DNA of 64,000 nucleotides from Phorcus lineatus (taxonomy: Eukaryota > Mollusca > Gastropoda > Trochida > Trochidae): contig OV121095.1 of assembly GCA_921293015.1 (NCBI GenBank), positions 39,157,484 through 39,221,483 of the forward strand. The letters are read 5' to 3'. Positions 43,520 to 55,800 of this stretch are shown here, one piece after another. A program made the translations under genes and the position numbers. Position 1 is the stretch's first letter. The number at the start of each line of letters is the position of its first letter. The notes under the pieces were generated by a model, which did no database searches, was not told where the DNA came from, and was given only the letters and a program-made list of their open reading frames with translations.

Positions 43520-43989
43520 GAAGAGAAAATAGAATTGTGACCGGTCGAAGTCATGAATGATGAGTTTTTGTAATGGAAACCTAAAATTTTGTACAAATGA
43601 CTCATGGTAGCTATCTGAAATGTCTGTCAATGGATTCAGTGACCTTATAAACATACATTTAGATACCAAGATTATGGTTCTATGATAATTAGAACCAAAG
43701 ATATGGGGATATCCACCTTTTGGTGTGACGCTTCAGAGAATAAGTGGCTGAGGGGGGTACCCATGGAAATATGTAAAAATGACACATTTCGTCCCAGTTT
43801 ATACACTGTTACCAGTCCAATTTGCATAATAGACATGTCAAGGCTTCAAAAAAAGTTAGTCTCAGTCTGCCATGGGGGGGGTGCATGGGGACCCCTCTGG
43901 GCCGGCGGACTATAACAGTAAAACATCAAATCAAAAGAATAAATATAGTGTCAATCAAACAGATGAGGACAATCGGAACAGTATTTGCA

Positions 43990-46900
43990 GGACTTTATTA
44001 ATTTCATGCCTGATTTTATCAAATCCTGACGTGGGAGTGTATGATCTTATTTTGAATAGAGTAAATTTAACAATTTTTATTTTTAGATATAATTTCTTTT
44101 CTCTGGAAATACAAATATTATTTTATGCTTATCATTATTCACAATGATACATGTTCTTGATTTTATCCAAGTCAATAAATCATTCCATAATTTCTTTAAT
44201 TTTGGATAGTCGTAAAACAGATGAATTAAACTTTCAGTTTCAGTTTTACTGAATAAACATAATTGACTTTCAATATACCCCACCTTAAACAAAAGTAGGT
44301 TAGTTGGCAAAATCCTATGCACTAATGAGTATTGGAACCATCTAAAATCTGTATTTGTATGGGCTCGAAATATGATCCTTTGGTAAGTTTTCTTCTTCTT
44401 TTTCATTTATATTTTTCTCAAAGTACATTTCCCAATTCACCTTACAATTTGTAAATGGTATCTGCTTAGAAATTGGACTCAGTACATCGTAATGTATCCT
44501 ACAACCTTTTGCATTTGTTAAGATATCTTGAAAGTAATAAGGAATATATTGCAATTCTAGTGTTTCTCCCAAATGAAACTTTTAATGATTTACAATATTA
44601 TTTCACTGCTCTTAGTAGACTTGCATATTCTAAAAAGTTTGTTTTTAAATGGTCTTTTTAGTTCTCATGGAATTTGTTAAATGTATATAGTGTACCATTG
44701 GTATCTATCAAATTATTGAAGAAAGTGATGCCTATTTTTGCGCAGTGTGGATACATAAATGTCTTTTTTTTATCCAGAACGATCTGTTCATTACTAGTAT
44801 ACCATAAACATTGTGATTAGACATCACTGGTTTGAATAACCTTTTTATTTTTTGATGACGTATATGCGCCCCATGCTAATAGAACGTCTTCCCAAAGAGT
44901 TTTTTTTTAAAGTTAAAACTCTTTATTTTATGAATGACTCTCCCCTTGAACTAAATGATGAGTATTTTGTGACACATTGAAGAAGAAGAGAGGAATTAAC
45001 TTTGAGTCATTTCATTCTTTTGAACCAGGAAATTGTGTGGGAATTTATAGTTTGTCTTGTGTCGGACATTCGTAGACCGCCATCTTCATACTTTTGTTAT
45101 ATGATATTACGTTTAATCTTATCTGGTGTATTATACGATACAAATGAGAATAATTGTTTTTCTACGTCATCAATACTTTCTTTTAATGGGTTACGTACGG
45201 TAGAAAATAATTTGTTTATTGTCAGTAGTATTAAGGATTTTAATATTGTTATCCTATCTAAAGGTGTAAGGTTTCTAGCCATCCATATTTGCATTTGTCT
45301 TTTAAGTTTTTAAAGTTTGTCTTTATAGTTTCTTTCAAACATTCCAGGTAGGTTATGGGTAAATACAATACCGAGAACAGTAAAATTAGTTTGGGACCTG
45401 TTGAACTTCCACTTTTTATATAGAATGTTAGTTGATCCTGTAAGAGATCAAATCCAAATTATTCTCGTTTGTTACATTTATTCTCAAACCGGAAAAGGAG
45501 GCATATTAATCAGGTATTTGTAATGCATTTTGAAGACACTCTTCAGTACCATCTTGGACAAGGGACGCGTATCGTCTGGGAAACTAGATATTCAGTACTT
45601 TCAATTTGTATTCGACTAACATTCGGATTGTTTCTAATCATTATAGTTAACGTTTCAGCACATATGATAAATATACATGGCGAAAGAGGATCACCTTACC
45701 TACAGCCTCTAGTAACCTTGAACAAAATTAGAGCCAAATCCATTCTCCTACAACGGATGAATTAATATTGCAGTATAGTATTTCAAGATTCCCCAAAGTT
45801 AAATTTTTTTATTTAATAAAGTTCCAGTCTACTGAGTCAAAGGCTTTTTCAAAATCAATAAGTAATTACATTCCAGGGATTGCCATAGTTTCTATATATT
45901 CCATTATATGGTTTATCATTCTTGTGCATTTTCCAATATATCTAATTGTGAGGAATCCTTTCTGGTCTTCTAATAATTGAAGGTAGTACTTTTTTAATTC
46001 TATTTGCTACTGCTTCCGAACCTATCTTGTATGAGATATTGGTCTCCAATTTTGATAGGTGTTGTTTTGGTTTAACGTTTTTGGTTATACATGTTATAAT
46101 ACCTTGTTTTTGACTACCCGATAATTAGTCATTATCATATGCATTATTTAAGGATCTAAGTAAAAAAGGGTGTACAGCATTCTAGGAAAAATTGTAAAAC
46201 TCAGTTGTGAATCTAGATGGACCGGGACTGCAGTTTTCATCTTTTTAAGCGAGTTCAATATTTCTTCTTCTATAGTCTCCTTAAAGCTTAGTTTTTGTTT
46301 TTCATCAAGTTTTGGGATTTTTGTAACTTTAAATACGTGCTGTAGGTTTACCTTTTTGGTATTTATTTTTGTATGCAGTGTTTTGTAAAATGCTTTAACT
46401 TCATTAATCAAACCTGTTTTATACCTGTTACAATTTCGTTATTTTTGTTTTCCAAAATTTTGCTTTTTGAGATTGAGGAAATATTTACTCGGCTACAATC
46501 CATGTTCATACCAGTCGACTTTGGATCTCATTATTAAACCTTCTGTTTTGTATTTATATATTTCTTCTAATTCTGTTTTCTTCGCTTTCTGTATTTGTGG
46601 CAATAATTCTGTTTTTGGTTTCTTCATTTTCTGAAAAATCTAATTTTGTTTCAAAATCCATTATGTTGTCAACAAGTTCTTTTTCTCTTTAAGTTTCTAT
46701 CGCCTTTTTTTCATTTCAAGGAATTATTAAATTTCCAAAAACCTGCAGGACCTTTTTCTTAGTCATCGAATTTTAAAGAAATCCTATCCGTATTGAGTGA
46801 TCTGATCTATAGGTTGGATCTACGCACGCGTTCGTTATATAATTTATTGATAATACATTTCTGTTGTTAAAAAGATTTAGTTTAGTATCTTGTATGATGT

Positions 46901-47230
46901 TCCAGTCTCCACATACGATAAAATAGTTAGAATCGAAGAATTTGATGATGTCAAATATGCTATGTATAAATTCTGGAGCATAAATGTTAATCTCTATTCT
47001 TCTATTTCTAATTTTGATGCTAAGTAGTAGCCTAATTCTTTATCTTTATTTTCATCAATGATTTTGATATAAAAGTTATAGGGCACGTTATCAAAAATAT
47101 GAACCCCGATATGATTGCCCTCGCAGGTAATAAAATCAATTAATAACACAACCTTTAGCTGAACATTCATAGCTCGTTTTCTGCTTAACAAAACAAAATG
47201 GTTGTTATGATACTGGACTCTCAATCTTAA
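43990..47230 (-). pseudogene. Decayed Tx1/L1-like LINE (LINE-C), antisense to the gene
   Basis: Reading the minus strand from 47,230 down gives ORF2 relics in order. The endonuclease has INIYAPEFI and VCGDWNIIQDTKL (about 46,990-46,870) and YRSDHSIRIG (about 46,800). A fingers-region piece follows (VKAFYKTLHTKI, about 46,400). RT RGCR-GDPLSP, with a stop, lies near 45,720-45,660. A thumb piece reads MARNLTPLDRITILKSLI (45,290-45,230). The C-terminal region has WFQYSLVHRILPTNLLLFKV and a decayed zinc motif (44,350-44,180). It is closest in wording to LINE-A and LINE-B. Many stops and frameshifts make it dead, and its 3' end abuts the fold-back element. Confidence 0.82.
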
Positions 47231-47332
47231 GAATCAGTAAGAAAAATTGTCGGGCATCTTAAGCTTCATTGAATGATAATTTTAATTTGCTTCAATGTTT
47301 TACTGTAACAATGATCTCTTGCAATGTTGCAG

Positions 47333-47374
47333 ACCCAAGCGCAGAAGACAGAGCTTTGCGACACATATGAAGTG
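47333..47374 (+). CDS. GTPase gene exon 7 (14 codons)
   Basis: A 42-base micro-exon lies between acceptor GCAATGTTGCAG and consensus donor GTAAGT. It encodes TQAQKTELCDTYEV, continuing the charged helical stretch at phase 0. It is short, so evidence rests on the splice signals and phase. Confidence 0.6.
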
Positions 47375-47766
47375 GTAAGTGTATTATTATAAAGTATATG
47401 TATATAGTATGGTTTAAAAGTTATTCAATCACCAATATTTGATATATATTTAGTAAAGCATTCTAGCTTTGATGTCTAAATATTAACAGGTTGAAGACGT
47501 AATGAATAAGTAATGAATTAACAGTAATTTAAATACATTTTAGAAAATGATCAAATGATGTACTTTCTATAAGAGAGAAGAATAAAATTCATTGGAAGAA
47601 TTCCTACCAGGTAACATGAGAGACCACATGAGATTTCAAAGTAAGCACACAGTAATTTGGATAAGCTAATCAACAAAGTTTGAACATCGCTTTATATATT
47701 TTTGTTACAAATATAATGCATCTAAATGTGGTATATACATATGTATATATTTTCCGTATATATATA

Positions 47767-48685
47767 TTCAACGGATATATTCTATAAGAAAACAGATTCA
47801 CAGCAACGGATATATTCTTTAAGAAAACAGATTCACATCAGTATCTTGACTTTGGTTCATGCCACCCCCATCATACCAAACGCAACATCACCTATTGTTT
47901 AGCAAGAAGAGTTTGTACAATTGTTTCTGATTGTGATGTTAAGATCGATCGCCTTGATGAACTGAAAAGCTTTTTACTTAAACAAAACTATCCAGAAAAG
48001 TTGAAAAGTGATAGTATATCAAAAGCTTTGAATACGGACCAGCAACAACTGAGATCTAAAGTAGAAAAGAACATCGATACTCAAAATAATCTTAATCTTG
48101 TCTCCACTTTTAACCCTAATCATGATAATGCTATGTCTATCGTGAAACATTATCTTCCTATTTTACGTCCTAGTCAAAAAATGAAAAAGATTGTCGATAA
48201 ATGCAATTTCATAAACAGCCGTAAGCAACCAAAAAACTTATGCAAAATTTTGACTACTTCTAGATTTGACTCAGTTGAGGTTATTCCGAAAGTATCAAAG
48301 TGTGGAGATTCACGTTGCTTCACGTGTGAAAGTATTATTGAAGGGTGTTCCATAAATATTTCACCAAAGGATACATTTGTTGTTAAACAATACATGAATT
48401 GTGACACCAAAAATGTTATTCACATAATCATATGTGCTGGATGTAATGAGAAATATATCGGGAAAACAGAGCAAAAATTAAAGAGGAGAATGAACCTTCA
48501 CCGATCCCACATTAACCATCCCCGAAATCGAACTATCCCTCTCAGTGACATTTAGAAAAATGTGGTAATGGCAAGTTCAAGGTTTTCCCGATATATAAAC
48601 TCAATTATAAAAATGATAATGATTTACTTTTGAAAGAATCATATTTCATTCGTAAATATACGCCAAAATTAAATGGCAAAACATA
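47767..48685 (+). pseudogene. Penelope-like element, 3' part: RT tail and GIY-YIG endonuclease
   Basis: A frame from about 47,805 reads TDIFFKKTDSHQYLDFGS then CHPHHTKRNITYCLARRVCT, the RT C-terminal signature of Penelope-like elements. It runs through 48,001-48,555 into a GIY-YIG-type core (VIHIIICAGCNEKYIGKTEQ, with the downstream LKRRMNLHR). A stop at 48,553 is followed in another frame by LEKCGNGKFKVFPIYKL and ESYFIRKYTPKLNGKT, the normal end of the endonuclease. One frameshift near 48,545 separates them. The element is 5'-truncated. A 35-bp tandem duplication marks its start (47,770 and 47,805). Confidence 0.8.
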
Positions 48686-50279
48686 ATGTTGCTTACAATA
48701 CAATTTGATGTTGTCAAGTTCATTATGACGTCATTAGTTCCTGTGTGACTATTTATTTTATCTGATTTGATAACACTGTCTTTGTCAAAATGTTTATCTT
48801 ATAAGTTTAATCAATTTCTTTTTATTTGAACTCACAAAATTTACATTGCCAGTTTTTAATAATTCTTGAAAGGCTGTTATCACTATCATCAAACCGTACA
48901 CTCTTTCATTTATGTAATTTTGCAAATCATCAGTTCGAATATTTTCAGGTTTACACTCTTATAAATGTTTAGATGAAAAGAAAAGGTATAAAGTCATTTG
49001 ATGCATGAATAAAACACACTCATAAGCCTCTGTTCCTATTTTCAGACTCAATGAGGCAAAGGGTTTTGATAAATCTGCCAATCATTAATTAGTAGCATTT
49101 AAAAAACAATATGACATTGGGCAAATAAAGCAGCATGGAAAATATACCTAATTGTTTTTATAATTGAATAATGATACAAGTGAAAATCATTGTTTACTCA
49201 TTTATTAGATAAAATCTTTAATTACTCCAGCAAAAATGTTTGCAAATTAATCTGATTGTATCTGAGCAGTATAATACAGCCCTATAAATACACTCATAAA
49301 TACACATATTGTGACAACATCTATACTGAACTAATAATTATATAAAGGTACTTATAAGAGTTCATGTTTTTAGGCATGATTCATTTATTGAATGTAAATT
49401 ATTTCATATATTGCCTTTTGCAGAAATGCATGTTTACTGAACTGAATTAATTATTGTTTTTTCATCAAATGTTATTATTATAAAAAGCACATATCACATT
49501 CTCCCTATGAATTGAGAAGCTATATAGTTAAATATTGATAGTTAATTATCACAAGTTCATGAGTAAAAACAATTATATCTACTCTAAATACAGGTCATAT
49601 CCAGTCACTTGAGGAATGATTTATCCAAAATACAGTTTTAAAATGATTAAAACAGTCAAAATATTACATGATAGAACACTATAAAGGGAGAAAACTGACA
49701 TGTTGATATGTGTCATCGACTTTCCACGGGATTCAACTCATAGATTCATAAAAGAAGATTGTCTTTTTCACTGATGCTAGATTTAATTTAAAAAAACGGC
49801 TGTGTTGAAGGCTAATAAAATTTTAGAAATGATCAGTCTGCGAGATGAAAATTCCACAGGATTTTACGATTGAAACCATCATCAGCTAATTTATTGTTGG
49901 TCGATTTCACAAAATAGAAATCAGGACCCATTGACGCGACAGAGGACCTGTTTTCGCATGATCAAATATTTTCAAACAGTTATTTTGTTCCAATTTCTGC
50001 AGTTACATTATCAATTGACTGTATTTTCAATATTTATACAGTGTCTGAGACATGACGAACTCTAATTAGCCATAGTCGTCGGCAGAATACTCGTACTCAA
50101 AAACACATGTGTCGGACACTTCCGCATGTTTGTCCGAGGTTTGCGGTTGCTAGGGGCGGTCGTTAGGGGGCGGGGCGTAATGGATCGGTCTTCACTTTCC
50201 CCATTTACCTGACCGTAAACAGTGAACTGTGAATATTCAGCGTTCAGTAAATACCTCTACATGTTATGAAATATTTCAG
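48686..50279. other. Intron 7 remainder; nothing recognised
   Basis: AT-rich without recognised repeats. A short GC-rich patch (GGGGCGG-type) lies near 50,150-50,190, close to exon 8. Confidence 0.4.
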
Positions 50280-50372
50280 CTGGCAACGTTGACGGAAAAG
50301 ATAGAGCAAATGAAGAAAGAAAGGACGACCCTGTGCGCGACGAAGAGGAACGCATATGTGAAGGATGAAATG
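50280..50372 (+). CDS. GTPase gene exon 8 (coiled coil)
   Basis: The acceptor GAAATATTTCAG is followed by 31 codons, LATLTEKIEQMKKERTTL and then CATKRNAYVKDEM, with donor GTGAAT. The exon is basic and helical and continues the coiled coil of exons 6-7 at phase 0. Confidence 0.7.
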
Positions 50373-51826
50373 GTGAATTAAAGTATCCATGTACTTCTTG
50401 CAAATATGAATATCTTCTTGCAAATCATCATTTAAGTATTTTCAAAATTCAGAGTAAAATGAAAAATTGTTATCAAACATGTACCCATGGCAATTAATTG
50501 AGACAGTAAATCAGATGTGAAAAGGATATCGTCTTTGATTGTGTAAAGTCAACCACAAGGACGTGTATCACTGATGCTTTAGAAAGACATATATGCATAG
50601 GGCAGGGTCTATATATCATTATATGGCATATACATGTATGTCTTTATAAAGTTATTTTCCAGAGATAACAGCTCTTGACTACTTTGTAAGTAATCGTTAT
50701 CAAAATTATGAAAAGCTTAAGTCAAGTGTATCTTAAAGAACTCTTAGCTTTTCATTTTATGTGTAAGTAAGATGTGAGTTATCTTATTCAAAAATATTTA
50801 TCGGAAACATGGATAGCCCTTCAGTTGGAGGTGGATGGTCGGATATTTACCTTCCTCAAAATAACAACTGCCCTTACTCGTTGATAATCAACTTATTTGT
50901 TTTCAAGCCCAATCTAAAACACATCTCCCTCCTAAAACCGATAAAAATTCAATTCAGGCAATGCCGTGTTTCTCATAAGTATAAATCTACTATACCAATA
51001 ATGATTAACAAACCAAACATCGTCATCACTTCCAATAATTAACTGGTTAGATTTTAGATTAGGGACTGATGTCCTTTTTTTGTTCCGAAATCTCCCATAC
51101 AAAACAGCACCCTGAATGATGTCTACTCTATATATAAATGTCTTGGTTGAATAATTGATGTCTTTAATTAGCTTATCATTGAAAATACCAGAAATGAATA
51201 ACTGACTGGCTTGTTTTTCGAATAATGGAAAAATAACTGGTAAGTTATTAGTTATTTGATGATTTCTAGATAGATTTGACGATACAAATGGCTACACGGG
51301 TGTAGGGTTTGGAATGTAATAACAAACTGTTGTATCATACAAGCGTCCTTGTCCAATGATAAATAACTAACGTGTGAATACCTTATTTGACTAAAAATAC
51401 GAAGGGAATGTAGTTTCAAAGTATGCTTGAAACTATTAACAATTATGCAAATAACGACTAAATCTAGTTAAATCAAACTATCATGATAGTGAATTACTGT
51501 CTTATGTTTTGATGACATTTTATGAACTTTGACAGACCAATACTATGAAGGCAGACAGTCAGCCTTCAATCAAGCAAGTCGACGTCGTGTTTCTTTAGTA
51601 TCTTTGCTCCTGTTCCAAGCTGTTTTCTCCTCCGTTCTCTATATTCATACTTAAAAATGTTATGATCTGATGCACATAATTATTCCATCGACCATATATA
51701 CATCAAATGGCCATAATATTTTACACCGTATTTCTCCTGGGAACATAAGAAAATGCTGATTTCTTAATCATGGTCGATAAGAACAGCGAACATCGCATTG
51801 ACCCAAAAATAGTCCTGTGCTGAAAA
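50373..51826. other. Intron 8 start; nothing recognised
   Basis: AT-rich sequence without motifs; short open frames only. Confidence 0.4.
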
Positions 51827-52760
51827 TCATTTACCGTTTTGACTCTTCTTCCATAAATGGGACCCATTAGACATTGAAATAACTTTGGTAGACATTCCAG
51901 ATGTTGTCAGCGGTAATTCTAGATGGCGTCCAACATGGCAGCAACACCCTTCTACCCAATATAACTCATCTAGCTCTTCTGGAGTTCTGAAGTTGGTCTC
52001 TTTATCTAGTTTTTGAGGGCAAGAAGTCAATTGATATCCTTTTCAGTGCACAAAGAGAAGCGGGCATTTGTGAATTCAGTGATGGCCGCCTCGTCCTTTG
52101 GCCACAATCAACCTGGTTTCTTAGCTTTAAAACGTCCAAATAGTAGACATTTTGGGGTGAACAATAATCACACTAATCCAAAATTCTATCGGACTTTGGA
52201 AACTCGTTCATCAGTGTCATGAGGTTGAGGCTTACAATCATTGAAAAATTCATGTTTCCCTTACGACTGCGAGGAGTAACTTGACTGCTTCTTCACGTCT
52301 TGAACTACATGAGGAAGCTATAAGCGAGATAACTGTTCTGGGAAATACATTTCCCGACTTGACTTGGGTTGAATGCAATTCGACCTGATGTTGTCTCTGG
52401 AATCTGAACTGTCGGGTGGTTGACGTAGATTTTAGGTCCATTCCAATCTTTGGAATTTTGGAAGGTTTTATTCCAACTTCTTTCGACCAAGTCTCTAGTT
52501 GTTTGTTCTACCCAGTCTGGGTGTTTATTTAGCCTTATTTCAGTGTTCATGGCTGTCTGAGAGGCAGCATAAGCGCTGTCTGTGATTTTATTCCTCTATT
52601 GAAATTAATAAAATTCTCCATAACTGGTGATGTGAATGTGACTGGAATCATTGACCCCTGCAACATTAGATTAGCACAATTATTATTCCCTAGGGAGCGG
52701 CGGCCATGTTTGACGCCATCTCTAATAACCACTTTCTGCCAGACATCTTGAATGGATGTA
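51827..52760 (-). other. Unrecognised minus-strand coding-like stretch, broken
   Basis: Three neighbouring minus-strand frames (52,732-52,547; 52,550-52,305; 52,030-51,827) run in the same direction and could be one decayed reading frame. Phrases include MLQGSMIPVTFTSPVMENFI, NKHPDWVEQTTRDLVERSW and IYVNHPTVQIPETTSGRI. The composition is protein-like and less AT-rich than its surroundings. I do not recognise the family. It may be a transposon relic or a processed pseudogene. Confidence 0.25.
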
Positions 52761-52852
52761 AGAAAGTGCTAACAAGTTTGATTTGAATTTTGTAAAAATT
52801 ACTCTGTTACTTAGTTCTTATAACTTGTTTTAGTGGCATTTTAGAAGTTGGT

Positions 52853-53293
52853 ATGATGAAGAAAATAGGAAGGCCGGGACGTTTCGCCGACGTAGTTTTC
52901 AAAAAAGGACAATCAATGCAGAACATCCTGCGAGCCACTGGTAGACCTCCAAACAGCATCAAACAGGACCCATTCGGAGTAGTCTACCACATCAAGTGTG
53001 AATGTGGCGACTCTTACATCGGCGAAACGTCCCGGCCTCTCCCCCAAAGAATCAAGGAACATAAAGCCTCAGTCACAAACAAGGACTCAAAATCAGCCAT
53101 CTCTGACCACATCCAGGCCCACCCAAAACACAACATCCATTGGAACAACATTGAAATCCTTGAAACCAGTCACCCAGATTATAAGATCAGAAAGACTTTA
53201 GAAATTTTGAAATTTAACCCCGCCATGAACAGAGATCAAGGATATTACATCCCATCAGCCTACCATCACTTGATCAAGACCAATCAACGCTAA
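52853..53293 (+). pseudogene. GIY-YIG endonuclease module of a second Penelope-like or related retroelement
   Basis: An open frame of 146 residues has a GIY-YIG core: FGVVYHIKCECGDSYIGETS, then RPLPQRIKEHKASVTNKDSK. A helix with SAISDHIQAHPKHNIHW follows, then the usual end (EILKFNPAMNRDQGYYIP). Upstream coding (RT) is absent, so this is a 5'-truncated insertion of the 3' end. It differs clearly from the module at 48.4 kb. Residues before about 15 may be read-through rather than element protein. Confidence 0.8.
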
Positions 53294-53419
53294 TCCCTCT
53301 CAATCAGTAACCACCTCATTGTCCATCTGGCTTCCAATCTATTGCAAAAGCATTTACTGTACATCAACATAATTACTTGTGTAAACATGCCTCAACGTAT
53401 GTATATAATCACAGTGCTG

Positions 53420-53490
53420 TAAGCTTGTGTATCACTTGCTTGATAACGGTGTTAGTATCTACACCGAAACGTCGCATCTCTTTGCAATAA
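53420..53490 (+). ncRNA. Hammerhead-like relic downstream of the GIY-YIG ORF
   Basis: CTTGATAAC is followed by a 5-bp stem (GGTGT with ACACC around an 8-base loop), then GAAACGTCGC. This resembles the CUGAUGA-stem II-GAAA order of hammerhead ribozymes, which occur in Penelope-like elements. The CUGAUGA core is altered (one base inserted and one changed), so activity is doubtful. A weak stem I (TTGC with GCAA) is possible. Confidence 0.3.
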
Positions 53491-53749
53491 AGAAGTTGTT
53501 AAACCATAAAATTTCCTATTTTCTAGTTCTTATAAGTCCTGAACTGTTAAATAATCATTTAAATTTGATAAAATTTTGTAAGAAGATGCTGAATACAATT
53601 AACTATTTTGAAAACAATAATTTTTTGGATTTAAGTAATATTTTTAAAAGAGTTGTAGTGAGTCGTGTCTGGATCATAAATATTCACATTTTTGCTCGTA
53701 AAGATCAAATTTGTCGCAGAGATCCACACATACATGAATGTTGATTAAA

Positions 53750-55015
53750 TAGAAAAAAAGAAAAGAAAAAAAAAGAAAATTGTCTTTAGACCCTAAAATC
53801 GTAAATTGGCAACATGTACAATACCAGTTGCGGGGGATACAACTGGACAATGTCAGCTGCTTATTTATTGTTCAAATGTAGCAAGGTATAATAGGTAATT
53901 CATTAGGCATGCAATAAACAGTTATTCCTTTTTCAAATAGAAATAAACTGTAAGTGGCTAACTTCTGACCCTTCATTTATTGTCATATTGAGTATATGCA
54001 ACATTTGCGCGTATCATAATAAAATGTAATAGCAGAGAAATCTGATTGATTTAAGATTTGAATAGTTATTGTCCATGACAACAGGATGTTAACAAGAATT
54101 AAGAATGACAAATACCTCTATAATAAAATTAAAAATATACTCCTTCTTTCTCTGTTCTCTCATCAATCACATTGGGAAACAAATGATAGATCATTATTAT
54201 TTATAAAAGGGTACTTTTCGGATTTAAAATTTGCAATTGGCCGATTTTGATTTATGCTGAAATTGCCTTTTATAAACTTGATTAACAATCTCCCCTAGTT
54301 TGAATGATTGTATTAATTTGTTATCCCATCCTGATCAATTCATCTTGCTGTATTATTATATTACATAAAATGCAGCATTATGTGTCGGATATATACCAAA
54401 TATATTCATATACATTTTCAAAAATAAATAAATTTCAAATCTGTAGAATGATATTTCATACTTTCTAATTTTAAGAGTATAACTAACTTGTTATATTAGC
54501 TATAATAAACAGCTAATATAAAATGTTAAAATAAATATCAAACCCCGAATTATAGATTTGTTGCACCTTTTTTAAAGGAATGTATAGTTTAAAAAGATTC
54601 ACAAAGCCATCATACAATGCACTTATACTGAAGAACTTTGAAAACGCATGAGAGATATCTTAGCAAATTAATAAAAGTAGTACACCAAATTTTTTTTTAA
54701 ACGTCAATTATTTAACTAACGTAAAGGAAGATTATTAGTAAGACGTGTTTTAAGCAAAATTTATGATGTCAGTATCATTTCATGTATTTTGGAAGCAGAT
54801 ATTGTCACTTAAACGCATATCTTTAGGAAACATTTCAAATCAATTGTGAAAGTGACAATGCATGTGCATTCCGCGATGGATCATGCATTTAAGGCAATGA
54901 CATTCCTGAGAGAACAGCGATTTGCCATGTTTGACAATACAGGAACATAAGCATGTACTTGGGATCTCCAATACAGCTGTCGCCGCTAGATGTTTTCATG
55001 TTTATCAATCAACCA
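53750..55015. other. Intron 8 middle; A-rich tract, otherwise nothing recognised
   Basis: A purine tract (A and G only) lies at about 53,752-53,782, possibly the tail of the retroelement upstream. The rest is AT-rich without features. Confidence 0.4.
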
Positions 55016-55800
55016 GCTAACATGTTGTCCTGAAAGAAGACACCAGCAATCAGGAACTGTCGCCGACCGACCCAGAGCAGGTCAACTTCATTTCCGCAGC
55101 CATACATGATCGGCATCTCCGTGATCGACTCCGTACGGCAACAGAACTGCAGTAGGAGACATGGGATACGAATCCATCCTATCACGATGAGAAGGCGCTT
55201 GACACATGCGGGATTGCGACCAAGACCCCCAAAAACCGGCGCCATATTGCAGCCACAAAACCGCCAGGCCAGATAGTAATTTGCTCTTCGATTTCGACGT
55301 AAACTTTTCTTGTGCGTTCTGATGAGTCATGGTTCTGTGTGGTCTCTGTTGATGGAAGAGAGCGAATTTATCGTCGACAAATGTGTTAGGCAGTGAGATC
55401 GATTTGGTGGTGGAGCAATTAACGCATGTTCAGGATGATCTTCATAATCCATTATCTTACAGCGTTCACGTTGAAAGAATTCTAACGCCGGAAGTTGTTC
55501 CTTTGCTACGCCGTCACCAACGATGTCAACGGAACCTGATGAACCCCACTAGTTCATTCAACAGCATGGACTTAATGTGAAACATTGGCCTGCTTATTCA
55601 TAAACCCGATGGAGTCTTGTAGGACGAGCTTGGTAGGCGAGTTTACAGACGGCAATTACGGACAGCTGACGTTGCAGATGTGACCTTGGTCTTGCAGCAA
55701 GCCGCCACTGGACTCGAAACCTTACCGTGGTGTGGTGGTTTGCGTGCTTCAGAGACCCCGAGAGCTATGCCATCCGGAGCTTATCCAATGGGCGGCTTAT
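55016..55800 (+). pseudogene. Second Tc1-like transposase remnant
   Basis: Fragments in several + frames follow Tc1 order. SGTVADRPRAGQ lies near 55,050-55,085 (linker after the HTH). HDRHLRDRLRTATELQ lies near 55,105-55,155, and MRRRLTHAGLRPRPPKTGAI near 55,185-55,245. RSDESWFCVVSVDGRERIYR, with the first catalytic aspartate, lies near 55,320-55,377. DRFGGGAINACSG near 55,395-55,435 replaces the usual GGGSVMVWGG. A tail with QQHGLNVKHWPAYS and DELGRRVYRRQ lies near 55,560-55,660. Many frameshifts are present and it is dead. It is a different lineage from the copy at 28.4-29.4 kb and lies on the opposite strand. Confidence 0.75.

Larger units (their letters stand above)
39307..43912. mobile_element. 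4.6-kb fold-back element with 2,013-bp inverted arms
   Basis: Position i pairs with 83,219 - i from 39,307/43,912 inward to 41,319/41,900, with only scattered substitutions and no net length change over 2,013 bp. The unpaired centre is 41,320-41,899 (580 bp). The terminus reads TAGTCCGCCGGCCCAGAGGG, and TAA flanks both ends (39,304-39,306 and 43,913-43,915), a candidate 3-bp target duplication. Each arm contains a four-unit 198-bp tandem array. All open frames in the arms occur as mirrored pairs and show no domains. It encodes no transposase and would be non-autonomous. A TWA-type 3-bp target would suit the PIF/Harbinger group, but that is a weak argument. Confidence 0.85.

Noticed and set aside
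39550..43669. Many 60-96-residue open frames in the fold-back arms
   Set aside because: Each occurs twice as a mirror pair, spans tandem repeat units, and has no domain or start context. They are products of the repeat.
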